NCBI GenBank assembly: GCA_030560485.1
Contig: JAKTTS010000163.1
Span: 1 to 28,940, forward strand
Length of the DNA: 28,940 nucleotides
Source: Ascoidea tarda (nom. inval.)
Lineage: Eukaryota; Ascomycota; Saccharomycetes; Ascoideales; Ascoideaceae
Direction: 5' to 3'
Positions 8,838-18,000 of this stretch are shown here, one piece after another. How positions within the stretch are numbered: the first letter of the stretch is position 1; each line of letters begins with the position of its first letter. A program made the position numbers and the translations under genes. Under the pieces are notes generated by a model. The model did not search any database. It worked only from the letters and a program-made list of their open reading frames with translations, and had not been told where the DNA came from.

Positions 8838-9788
8838 ATGTCCACCACCCACACTCTCAGAAACAGGAGTTCAGCATCACAGGAGCAGAGCTTGAAACAA
8901 AACCTCCATGAAGAAATCTTCCTAGTGAAGAAGACAATTCTCAGGCTCTACCACTGGAACGAGATTCCAGAGTGGCAGAAAGACAACTCTTACATACTCA
9001 CTGGTTACGTTCGAGAGACTCTCGACTACTTGGTCTGTTTGAAGTCCCTCACCTACATCCATAACGAAACCATCAACATCTACTCCCATCTCATTCCAGG
9101 CCTCTTGCTTATAGTGTCCAACTTCTTTCTCGTCAATTGGAACCTCTTCTTGCCCACCTTCACCACCACTGTTTTCCTAGACAAGGCCATTGTCCTATTG
9201 TTTTTGATGGGTCTCTCGTCGTGCCTTGCTCTCTCGTCGTGCTTTCACTGCTTCAAATGTCACTCTCTGGAGATCTCTGCCTTCATCAACAAATTGGACT
9301 ATCTCGGTATCAACATTCTCATCACCACCTCGATGCTTAGCTTGATATACTTTGCATTGATCGATTATCCTCATCTTATCTCGGTTTTCTGGTCCATCAC
9401 CCTTGTCTTGGGCGCCATCTGCCCCATTTCCAGTCTTCACAGCAGCTTTAGCTCTGTAAAATGGAGACCCTATAGGGCCACCATGTTTGTCTTGTTTGGA
9501 CTCTCTGGTCTCTTTCCCGTTGTCAGCTCTTTCGTCAAGATTGGCTATGCTGAGACCTGGAATCGTGCCCAGTTGAACTACATCTTCCTTGAGGCTTTTC
9601 TCTATATCTTTGGTGCTTTTCTCTACGCTGCCCGAATTCCAGAGCGTTTCTGGCCTGGCAAATTTGATCTCTATGGCCACTCCCACCAGTTGTTCCACTT
9701 TCTTGTTGTTCCTGCTGCCTGTGCCCATGGAAAGGGCTTGATTGAGTCCTACAAATATGCCCACCAGTACGTTCTCCTAGCCCACTGA
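8838..9788 (+). CDS. IZH: IZH-family (PAQR/hemolysin-III type) seven-helix membrane protein
   Basis: Multi-spanning membrane protein of the progestin/adipoQ receptor family; the yeast members (Izh1-4) are zinc-regulated and affect zinc and sterol homeostasis. At 316 residues it has family length. Family landmarks are present: an N-terminal cytosolic stretch with GYVRETLDY, the ETINIYSHLIPG motif entering helix 1, SSCFHCFKCHS and NKLDYLGI around helices 2-3, and the C-terminal HSHQLFHFLVVPAACAH whose histidines belong to the presumed zinc site. The ATG at 8838 is chosen because the frame upstream has only a TTG. Codons here are strikingly C-ending (TTC, CTC, ATC), unlike the AT-rich neighbours, and only one CTG is used (9267). 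It is divergent from TPK. Which Izh paralogue it matches is not settled. Confidence 0.93.
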   Translation: MSTTHTLRNRSSASQEQSLKQNLHEEIFLVKKTILRLYHWNEIPEWQKDNSYILTGYVRETLDYLVCLKSLTYIHNETINIYSHLIPGLLLIVSNFFLVNWNLFLPTFTTTVFLDKAIVLLFLMGLSSCLALSSCFHCFKCHSLEISAFINKLDYLGINILITTSMLSLIYFALIDYPHLISVFWSITLVLGAICPISSLHSSFSSVKWRPYRATMFVLFGLSGLFPVVSSFVKIGYAETWNRAQLNYIFLEAFLYIFGAFLYAARIPERFWPGKFDLYGHSHQLFHFLVVPAACAHGKGLIESYKYAHQYVLLAH

Positions 9789-10226
9789 GTGCTCACACTC
9801 AGTTCTTCGTATATACTCTGTAACGGCTTTTTGCTTGTCCCGTTGTTGCTTTTCTTTCCCTTCCGAGCCGAACATTTTTCAGGACAGAACCCAAATCCAG
9901 CCCAAAGAAACAACTTCTTCACAGCTCACTTTTTCTTCTCTTCTCTTCTTCTTTCGTTCTTTTCTTGCTCTGTTGTGCTTCTCATGCCATGCTCTCATCT
10001 CTTTAATCTCTTCATCCTCATCAACGCTGTTGATTTATCCTGTTCTTCTCTTGCCCTCCTATTGTTGATCTCACATACCCACTACTCGCATCGCAACTTC
10101 CCTTAATCGCTATTTCCAACTAATATCGCCCTTTCTTTTCGCCCCATTTCAGTTCTCTTCTTTTATTATTACTCTTTCTGCTTACCACTCTTCACTACAC
10201 CCTCTTCTCTCTATATATATCTCCCA
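9789..10226 (+). promoter_or_regulatory. IZH 3' region and CSR1 promoter, pyrimidine-rich
   Basis: This 438-bp spacer between two co-directional genes is strongly C/T-rich on the plus strand, most clearly from 9930 to 10210. ATGs occur at 9983 and 9988, but none from there to the CSR1 start. A TATATATAT at 10212-10220 is too close to the start codon to be its TATA box. Overlapping open frames on the plus strand are artefacts of the pyrimidine bias. Confidence 0.45.
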
Positions 10227-12617
10227 ATGACAACCTCTAAGATCGATCCATCTAATCCCCCTTTTCCTGCTGCTCCTGGAAGAGTCCAGACTTTGTCTGA
10301 AGACCAGGAGATTCTATTGAAAAAACTCTGGATTGAATTGCTCAACATTTGGGAAATTCCAATCAACGACAATAATGCCAATCCTAAAAATTACAATACT
10401 AATAACAATATCAATTTAATTTCTTCCTCAAAATCTATTTACCAAAAAAATCTACAAAAAAATATTACCAATAATCAATCTCAAAATATCCTCACTAATA
10501 ACATTCCACAAAATTCAATTACCAATAACCCTCTTCCTCCTACCATTTCCACTACTCCCACTACTCCCACTACTCCCACTACTCCCACTACTCCTAATAA
10601 TAATACGATTACCACTAATGAAAATAATGATAGTATTAATAACAACAACCAAAAAATATTGCCCATCATAAACTCTCCTCCCTCAACGAGATCAAATACT
10701 CTCATCCTACCAAACGTTCCTTCCTCTCCTTCAGCTCCCATCACAATCCCTCCTCAATCTGCTTCAACTGCTTCTGTGGTCTCAACAATCAACGGCTCTA
10801 GTATTTCAAATAAAACAAATAATAGCCCTCATTCATTATACTCTGTAAATCAAAACTCAAATAACATCACTCCAAGGAAAGCAAAATTCAATCTCTTGAA
10901 AAAAAACCTTAAAAGAGCCAAATCAATCAACCTAACTTCACTTAAAAATAAAAAAAATAAAAAAAGTAACCAAAATAACACAAATCATCTAGATCCAAAT
11001 TCAATCGAGAAATTAGATAAAAATCTTAAAAGTGTCAAAAGTGATAAAAGTGATAAAAGTGTAAACTCAAACAACAAGAAAAAAAATTTCAGTTTTTTAT
11101 CAAAATCTTTTTCAAAATTGTCTTTAGTCTCTTCCGATGAAAATCGTCACCATCTTCTTCATAAAAGCACAACCAACAATAGCAGAAATGATAACAATAA
11201 TAATGAAAAATCTCCCTGCCCAAACTCAATTCAAGACTCCTCTCCTCAAAAAGTCTCAAATTTAAGAATATCCTATATAAATCATCAAAAAACGGTTACT
11301 CCACCATTACCAAATCACTCACTTGTTCCCTCTAAAAAAGACCCAACTAAAAAAGATCTCAATAAAAATAAAAATAAAAATAAAAATGAAAATGGAAATG
11401 AAAAAGAACCATTGCAAAACAATGTCATTATAGAAACACCTGATCAATTTCCAGAAAATAAACAGTTAATTAGAAATCAAATTGCTAAAACAAAAACTTT
11501 TTCTTCTTTTTCAACTATAAACTCAGATGATGACTCTGACTTGGATGATTATCAAGATGCCTTATCAAAACTACCAACGAATCCAATGATCGAAGCCAAA
11601 TACTCAAGACAATTAACTCAACAATCTTTACAAGATTTTTCCTCAAATGCCCTATTTAAAGATTTTTGGTCCTTTTTAAGAGTAGACTTGCCCGATAATC
11701 TAGTACTAAGATTTTTAAGAGCAAGAAAATGGGATGTTGAAAGATGTATTGCAATGTTATCTGACACAATTCACTGGAGAATAAAAGAAGCAGAGGTTGA
11801 ACAGATTATGTTTGAAGGTGAATTAGGCCCGTACAAAGCCGGCGAAAAGGGTTTCATGAAAAATTATGAATTATCAAAGGCGTATTTTAGAGGTCATGAT
11901 AAAGCTGGCAGAATCATTGTCGTTGTTAGACCAAAACTACACCATAGCTCTGATCAAAACGAGAAAGAAATGGAAAAGTATACGGTTCATGTCATTGAAA
12001 CTGCAAGATTACTATTGCAAGAGCCAACTGATTCCGCTAGTATTATCTTTGATTTAACCGATTTTTCAATGAGTAATATGGATTATGCACCAGTGAAATT
12101 CATGATTAAAGTCTTTGAAGCTCATTATCCTGAATGTTTAGGGGTATTATTAATCCATAAAGCACCATGGATCTTTGGAGGAATTTGGAGCATTGTTAAA
12201 AGGTGGCTTGATCCAGTTGTGGCAAGCAAGATTAATTTTACAAGAACTACTAATGATTTAAAAAAGTTTATTGATGAGAATAATATACCAAAATATTTAG
12301 GAGGTAAAGATGATTATATATTGAAGTATGAAAAACCCAAGGATAATGAGAATGATTTGTTAAAAGATGAGACAATGAGAAAATTAATTCAAGCTGAGAG
12401 AAAGGAAATTATTGAGAGATTTGTCAAAGCTACTGTTAATTGGATCAAAGCACAGGATGAGGGAGAAAGTTTCAAATATCTTCAAGAAAAGATTCAAATT
12501 GGGTATGAATTAGCTAACAATTATGTTAGATTGGATCCGTATATTCGGGGTAAATTGATTTATGACCGAATTGGATATTTGAAATTGAATGAATATGAAA
12601 TACCTGAATCTATATAA
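10227..12617 (+). CDS. CSR1: Csr1/Sfh2-like Sec14 (CRAL-TRIO) phosphatidylinositol transfer protein
   Basis: Cytosolic lipid-transfer protein of the Sec14 superfamily. Residues about 22-47 keep the Csr1 N-terminal element (LSEDQEILLKKLW, IWEIPI). The CRAL-TRIO N-domain runs from about 477 (DFWSFLRVDLPDN, FLRARKWD) and the lipid-binding domain to about 690, with the Csr1 signatures LHHSSDQ, MSNMDYAPVKFMI, FEAHYPECLG, HKAPWIF and WLDPVVASKI, then YLGG. The C-terminal helical tail (about 710-796) ends with KLDPYI-type sequence as in Csr1. S. cerevisiae Csr1 is about 400 residues; this protein has 796, the excess being an Asn/Ser/Lys-rich insert of about 400 residues between the N-terminal element and the CRAL-TRIO part. 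The insert includes a TPTTPTTP repeat (10549-10592) and SDK and NK repeats. No in-frame CTG was seen. Confidence 0.92.
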   Translation: MTTSKIDPSNPPFPAAPGRVQTLSEDQEILLKKLWIELLNIWEIPINDNNANPKNYNTNNNINLISSSKSIYQKNLQKNITNNQSQNILTNNIPQNSITNNPLPPTISTTPTTPTTPTTPTTPNNNTITTNENNDSINNNNQKILPIINSPPSTRSNTLILPNVPSSPSAPITIPPQSASTASVVSTINGSSISNKTNNSPHSLYSVNQNSNNITPRKAKFNLLKKNLKRAKSINLTSLKNKKNKKSNQNNTNHLDPNSIEKLDKNLKSVKSDKSDKSVNSNNKKKNFSFLSKSFSKLSLVSSDENRHHLLHKSTTNNSRNDNNNNEKSPCPNSIQDSSPQKVSNLRISYINHQKTVTPPLPNHSLVPSKKDPTKKDLNKNKNKNKNENGNEKEPLQNNVIIETPDQFPENKQLIRNQIAKTKTFSSFSTINSDDDSDLDDYQDALSKLPTNPMIEAKYSRQLTQQSLQDFSSNALFKDFWSFLRVDLPDNLVLRFLRARKWDVERCIAMLSDTIHWRIKEAEVEQIMFEGELGPYKAGEKGFMKNYELSKAYFRGHDKAGRIIVVVRPKLHHSSDQNEKEMEKYTVHVIETARLLLQEPTDSASIIFDLTDFSMSNMDYAPVKFMIKVFEAHYPECLGVLLIHKAPWIFGGIWSIVKRWLDPVVASKINFTRTTNDLKKFIDENNIPKYLGGKDDYILKYEKPKDNENDLLKDETMRKLIQAERKEIIERFVKATVNWIKAQDEGESFKYLQEKIQIGYELANNYVRLDPYIRGKLIYDRIGYLKLNEYEIPESI
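10549..10592 (+). repeat. 9-bp coding tandem repeat (Thr-Pro-Thr)
   Basis: About five copies of ACTACTCCC encode a TPTTPTTP run in the disordered insert of the Csr1-like protein. It is likely to vary in copy number between strains. Confidence 0.7.
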
Positions 12618-13170
12618 TGAATTAAAAGGGGTGAAGATAGAGAAAAACAAAGTATTTAACTGAATTACAATTGTTTTTTTGTAATAATATTATTTTATAA
12701 TCTTCAATTCTTTCTTATCATTTTTTTTCTTTTTAATGTGATTTTACTATTTTATTACCAATTGTTTATTTTTCCGTTTATTTTATGTTTATTTTATGTT
12801 TTTATTTGTATATTTAATTGATTTTTTTTAGCTAATTTTTTGAATGAATAGACTATTGTATCAAAATTTAATTAAAATAATTGAATTGTAGATTGATTAT
12901 GTATTGAAGATATAAAAGAAATAAAAGATATAAAAAAGATATAAGGTATTTAGAGGGATTAGAGTACTTTAAATAATTAGGGTATTAAGAAAAATTAGGC
13001 AAGAGAAAATGGGCTAAGAAGGTTAAAATTGAGGATGAGGAAAGTACAGGAGTTGAGATAAAACAGGATAAACTGAAGTAAATTGAGTTGATTAAAAATA
13101 AGGCAAAGTAGAGTAATATTGCATTAAGAAATTAATAGTTTATTGAATAGTGGAGGTGATATAATTATAA
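12618..13170. other. Convergent 3' spacer, AT-rich, with two ARS-core matches
   Basis: The Csr1-like and Sna3-like genes both end here. The 553 bp hold T-rich stretches suited to 3' ends, a GATATAAAA-type repeat at about 12906-12945, and two tandem exact matches to the S. cerevisiae ARS core WTTTAYRTTTW at 12781-12791 and 12792-12802. No gene is seen. Confidence 0.5.
12781..12802 (+). other. Two tandem ARS-core-like motifs (candidate origin)
   Basis: TTTTATGTTTA and TTTTATGTTTT lie head to tail in a convergent AT-rich spacer, a usual setting for yeast replication origins. The motif is defined for Saccharomyces, and other yeast clades use different origin sequences, so this is only a candidate. 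Confidence 0.25.
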
Positions 13171-13995
13171 TTAGTACTGAATTTTATTATCGCCAGTTGA
13201 TGGAGGGCCCTGTTGGATTGGATTTGAAGTTGAAGGAGTTGAAGAAGAAGCAACAGTAGCATCGTTATAAGAAGGGGGCAATTTGTTATTATTAATATTA
13301 TCATTATTATTTGGGATATGGTTGTAGTTTTGTGGTTGAGAGATTGGAGGAGGAGGATAAGAAGGTCTGTTTTGATTATTGATGTTACCAAAGTTGTTTG
13401 GCTGGTTATTGTTTGAATTGTAATGGAATTGATTTTGAAATTGATTTTGCAATTGTGGTGAGTTACTATTATTGCTGTTGGCAAATTGAGGTAATATTGG
13501 ATTGGTATTTTGGGTATTTGAATTTGGAATTTGTTGATAACCGCTAGTTGAATTTCTTAAAAAGGTGTTGAAGTTAAAGGAAGATAAATTGTTCAAAAAT
13601 TGGTTTGGGAAATACCCAGGGATTTGGTTATTAACGTCGCTATTCTCGCCGGTATTGTTAGAGGTAGAGTTGTTATTGTTATTTGAATGGGGAATAAGAT
13701 TCTCGTTTTCAACAAAGGGAAGATCAGAGGTAATGTAGATAAACCAGATAGAATGGATAACAGCGAAGATGTAGAAAACAAAGCATAGCAAGATGTTGAA
13801 GAAGAAGTGCTTGTTGTTAAGCTGGTGCTGGCATCTGATGTAGATAGAGACAGGAGGGAGGAAGCAGGAAAGGAGATAAAGAGCCAAGTCTTTCTTTTGG
13901 TAGCGAGGAGCCATGGAGGAATTGAGCAAAAGATACGCAAGCACTGGGAGGAGATACTGGTAGAACATGCTGGAGAGAAACAAGAAGAAAGGCAT
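13171..13995 (-). CDS. SNA3: Sna3/Pmp3-family membrane protein with C-terminal PPxY motif
   Basis: Small vacuolar/endosomal membrane protein family (UPF0057/PMP3). The core KKDLALYLLSCFLPPVSIY followed by NNKHFFFNILLCFVFYIFAVIHSIW gives the two family helices with the conserved LPP. The long Asn/Gln/Pro-rich tail carries PPPP and, 35 residues from the end, PPSY, a WW-domain ligand of the type by which Sna3 binds the ubiquitin ligase Rsp5. The frame extends upstream to 14064 but begins with TTG. ATGs lie at 13995, 13968 and 13911. The last, MAPRYQKKD, fits the family N-terminus best and lies 95-105 bp after a TATAATAAA (about 14007-14015 on this strand). The earlier ones would add a further hydrophobic segment. 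I give the longest ATG frame but think 13911 is equally likely. Confidence 0.82.
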   Translation of the reverse strand: MPFFLFLSSMFYQYLLPVLAYLLLNSSMAPRYQKKDLALYLLSCFLPPVSIYIRCQHQLNNKHFFFNILLCFVFYIFAVIHSIWFIYITSDLPFVENENLIPHSNNNNNSTSNNTGENSDVNNQIPGYFPNQFLNNLSSFNFNTFLRNSTSGYQQIPNSNTQNTNPILPQFANSNNSNSPQLQNQFQNQFHYNSNNNQPNNFGNINNQNRPSYPPPPISQPQNYNHIPNNNDNINNNKLPPSYNDATVASSSTPSTSNPIQQGPPSTGDNKIQY

Positions 13996-14102
13996 TTTAC
14001 TTGCATTTATTATATCTGCTTCCCAAAGCGGAAGCAAAGGCTTTGAACCACCAGCAGGGGCCAAACAGGGCGGAGCGCAGTCACGTTTGCGCCCAACAGA
14101 TG

Positions 14103-14108
14103 CACGTG
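14103..14108. promoter_or_regulatory. CACGTG E-box upstream of the Sna3-like gene
   Basis: A perfect CACGTG lies in the short GC-rich spacer between the 3' end of the flavin-protein gene and the Sna3-like gene, about 90 bp upstream of the TATAATAAA element read on the minus strand. It is one of five such boxes seen in this window. Confidence 0.4.
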
Positions 14109-14124
14109 CGATTTTGCATTTCGG

Positions 14125-14718
14125 TCAGTACTCGGTGACGTTATTTGCGGTGTCAGAGACCTTCGAACGTACAATACGGACGAGGAGCAAGGCGATGTCG
14201 TCGCCCTCGACAAACACGCCGGCGTCGGAGTTCACGGCCAACAACTTGTCCCGGTAGTACCGGAACTCGTTCTGCTGCTGATTCTGCTGCTTCTGATTTG
14301 GAATGATCGCACAGACCTCACCCTTCAAGGTGACACTGAATTGGCTTAACTCGCTGTGGTTCAAGTCACGCAACATCTGCATGAGCTTGTTGCTGGAGGT
14401 GCTGCCCAAGTCGCTGCTGCTGCCAACCAAGTTCTTGATGGTGATCCAGTCGTGCACTAGCACAGACACCTTGGGGTTCCTAAGGATGTTTTGGTATTTG
14501 GTGGTGTGTTTCTGTGTTGCCAATAGAATGTAATTGTTAGGGTCCTCACCACCCTCGCCTCTCTCCTTGTACAAGTCCTTCGAGGTCAATAGCACATAGT
14601 TCATCAACGACACATTGGGCTCGTTTGTCTCTGGGTTGCACGTCGCCAAATGAACAAACTTTGCTGTTCTCAATATCTCTCCTATGAAATCCGGCAATAT
14701 GTAGTTGTTCATATCCAT
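14125..14718 (-). CDS. YLR456W/YPR172W-like pyridoxamine-phosphate-oxidase-fold protein
   Basis: Putative flavin-binding split-barrel protein; the yeast relatives have no proven reaction. The 197 residues show the expected order: LPDFIGEILRTAKFVHLAT (first helix and strand), PNVSLMNYVLL (the VSLMNY motif), NNYILLATQKHTTKYQNI and NPKVSVLVHDW, then FRYYRDKLLAVN, and the end KVSDTANNVTEY, which resembles the end of the S. cerevisiae proteins. The ATG at 14718 is chosen because the codon two before it is TTG. The gene is clearly richer in G+C than its neighbours and prefers TTG, AAC and GTG, yet no in-frame CTG was found. It is divergent from YPK9, with 292 bp between the starts. Confidence 0.88.
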   Translation of the reverse strand: MDMNNYILPDFIGEILRTAKFVHLATCNPETNEPNVSLMNYVLLTSKDLYKERGEGGEDPNNYILLATQKHTTKYQNILRNPKVSVLVHDWITIKNLVGSSSDLGSTSSNKLMQMLRDLNHSELSQFSVTLKGEVCAIIPNQKQQNQQQNEFRYYRDKLLAVNSDAGVFVEGDDIALLLVRIVRSKVSDTANNVTEY

Positions 14719-14979
14719 CTTCAACTGTCATTTCTACTGTATTTGCTGGAGTTGCTTCGGCGCTTAATTTTTGTTGCTTCCTCGGAGCCGTCACCCGTCC
14801 AATGTCAAAACAAGAGTTGAAAACAAGAATTAAAAAAATAAGAAATCAGAAATAAGAAATAACAAACTAAAAATTATTTCACTTACAGCTATTCTCTATT
14901 TCTTGTTTTATTCAACCATCCTTCCAAATTTTTAGCCACTTCAACTCTCTTCATCTTATCTTGCTGTTTCTCTTTTATC

Positions 14980-15018
14980 ATGTCATCTTTTCTCACACCA
15001 ACTCTTCCAAATGTATAA
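14980..15018 (+). other. Upstream ORF overlapping the YPK9 start codon
   Basis: An ATG at 14980 opens a 12-codon frame that ends in TAA at 15016-15018, just past the YPK9 ATG (15011) and in another frame. If transcription starts before 14980 it would compete with YPK9 initiation. No transcription start is known here. Confidence 0.35.
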
Positions 15019-18000
15019 CACAACTCGACAACGCTCAAACTCAAACTCTTCTCGAAAGTCTTCTGTCGCCTCAATCGACAATCTTAACAACACCAACCCT
15101 CAAAACATATCCAATGACATTAATCTCAGCACTAACGACAACAATGTCCTTTTCATCGATGAAAATAACACCGAAATCTTTTCAGGTGCTGCATCAGAAT
15201 TTATTCCGACTTCTATCTCTTCTTTTCATTACTTGAACAATACGATTGATCTTGATAATACTGCCACTACTAATTGTAATGATACTAATCTCAATCCTAA
15301 TAATTATAATAATTATAATAATTATGATGATATCGATAATGATAATGATAATGATCAACTAACAAAAAATTTATCCCCAATCAACCTAAACACCCACAAT
15401 AATCGCTCAAGAAGAAACTCCATTGATTCAAATTTCCAAAATTTTAAATTCTTCTCTTTAAACGATATCGAAAATGCAAAGGGCTCAATATCTTCATCCT
15501 CCTCAATTATCGAAGTAAACTCCCCAATCAACAACAATAACCATTACAGCTTCAATCTACCAACTAACATCATCTACACCAACAACAATCGCTCACACTA
15601 TGGTTCGACTGATCAATCCTCCCTTATTTTAAACAACAACACATCCACCACTGATTTAAATAACCACTCAAGCTCAAATCTAAATATCAACTTAAATAAT
15701 GATTCTCACAGTAACTCCAACACCAATTCAGACCATTCTCATGCGTTATTAAACAAGAACGATAAAAGAGAAAGAATTCCTTCCGACTTATCCCAATCAG
15801 ATATCATTTTATTTAATAATAACAACTCAATCAAAAAACAGAAAAGAAGAAGAAACTCATTGCAATCAACAACTTCTGATTTATCATACTCTTCAGATTT
15901 CTCCTCTTCTTCAAACCATAACTTACTACCAATCAATAACTTTAATACCTCTAACTCTCAAAACGATACAATAAAATTAAACAATTCTACCAATAATGTT
16001 CTTTCAACTACATTCAAACAACAAAACCAGAAAAACAAAAACCAAACACAAACTGATAACAATAACATCAGTACACACTCAGCAATCCCGAATATCGACT
16101 TGCAAACAGACCTATACGATCAACTATTTCCAAATAACCCTTCGACTCTACACTTTCAAAAGTTTTACATCACTGAAGAAGACTTGCTAATTGGTATCGC
16201 CGCTTATAGAACAAATTCCTTTAGATACCTAATCTACAAATTGCTATCAGTACTATCTCTTGGTTTATTCTATCTTTTCACAAGATGGTTCACTAACTTT
16301 AAAATCAACTTTATAGGTGAGAAAACCTCCCTCGCTAAAGCCGAATGGGTAGTGGTAGAATCTCAATTTGGTGACCTAAATATCATTAAAGTTAATAGAA
16401 CCTGGTATAACCGAAACATCTCCACCATTTTTAATCTACATCAAAATTCAAATCTCGATTTGAACATTCCAATTTTAATCTCCTTTGATTACAGATACTT
16501 TAAACTCATTTTCAATCCAATCGATGATTTATTCACAACAAATACAAACTGGTTCGACTCAAAAAATTGGTCCTCAATTAAAAATATTAAAAAAGGTATT
16601 TACGACTACAATTATGATGATCGTCGTTTGGTATTTGGTTCAAATTCTCTATCATTAATTGAAAAATCTTCTTTAAAAATCCTACTCGAAGAAACTTTGC
16701 ATCCTTTTTATGTTTTTCAAGTGTTTTCAATCATTTTATGGCTATTAGATGACTATTACTATTATGCATTTTGTATTTTCATTATCTCAATTATTTCAAT
16801 TCTAGATTCCTTATACGAAACTAAAACTACAATGAAAAAATTAAAGGAAATATCTGACAATAACAACGATGTCATTGTTAGAGTTAAAAGAAACGAATTT
16901 TGGAAAGAAACTAGTGTTGATGAACTAGTTCCTGGCGATATTTATGAACTAAGTTATTCAAATTCAAATGACCTAAGTATAGTTCCTTGTGACTCAATTC
17001 TACTAACTGGTGATTGTATTATTAATGAATCAATGTTAACTGGCGAATCTGTACCAATCCCCAAAATTCCAATAACCGATGATGTTTTATTGAATCATGT
17101 CTCAAACTTAAAATCTTCTTTTATAACAAAAAACCAAATTGACAGTAAATTAGCAAAATCTTATCTATTCAGTGGAACTAAAATAATCAGAGTTAGAAGA
17201 TCAAAATTCAGAAATGAACCAGCTCTAGCCTTGGTCACTAAAATCGGGTTTTCAACTACAAAGGGCTCTTTATTAAGATCAATGTTATTCCCAAAACCAG
17301 TAGATTTCAAATTCTATAAAGATTCCTTTAAATACATTGGATTTATGTGTGTAATTGCCTTGATCGGTTTTGCTACTTCGGTTGCAAATTTTATTAAAAT
17401 GGATATTGATTCAAAAACTATTTGGCTAAGAGCTTTGGATATTATAACAATAGTGGTTCCACCTGCCTTGCCTGCAACTTTGACAATCGGTACAAGTTTT
17501 GCGATCAATAGATTGAAAAATAAAAACATTTTTTGTGTTAGTCCTTCTAAAGTTAATGTTGCTGGTAAAATCGATGTTTTTTGTTTTGATAAAACCGGAA
17601 CTCTAACCGAGGATGGTTTGGACATTCTTGGAATTCATTCAACCTCTATAAAAACAAAAGATAGCAACAAAAGCTCGATTTCATTCGGTCCACTAATAAA
17701 AGATATAAATGATCTATTTCGAAACCAAAATTTAAATTATGCTAAAAAATCGCTTAGTGATTATAATTCAATGAATTTTCTACTTTCCCTTTGTTGCTGC
17801 CATTCCTTAAGAAAAGTCGATAATGATCTTATTGGTGATCCTTTAGATTATAAAATGTTTGAATTCACCAAATGGGATTATATTGAGGACTATTTAGTTG
17901 AACAACAAAACGAAGAACCTATTATATATCCTGCAATTGTTAAACCAACAACTGAAACACGTTTAGATGTTAATGATCAAAATAATTATTTTGGAATCGT

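Noticed and set aside
9195-9764. 189-codon frame antisense to IZH
   Set aside because: It is a shadow of the conserved IZH coding frame and has no recognisable motif.
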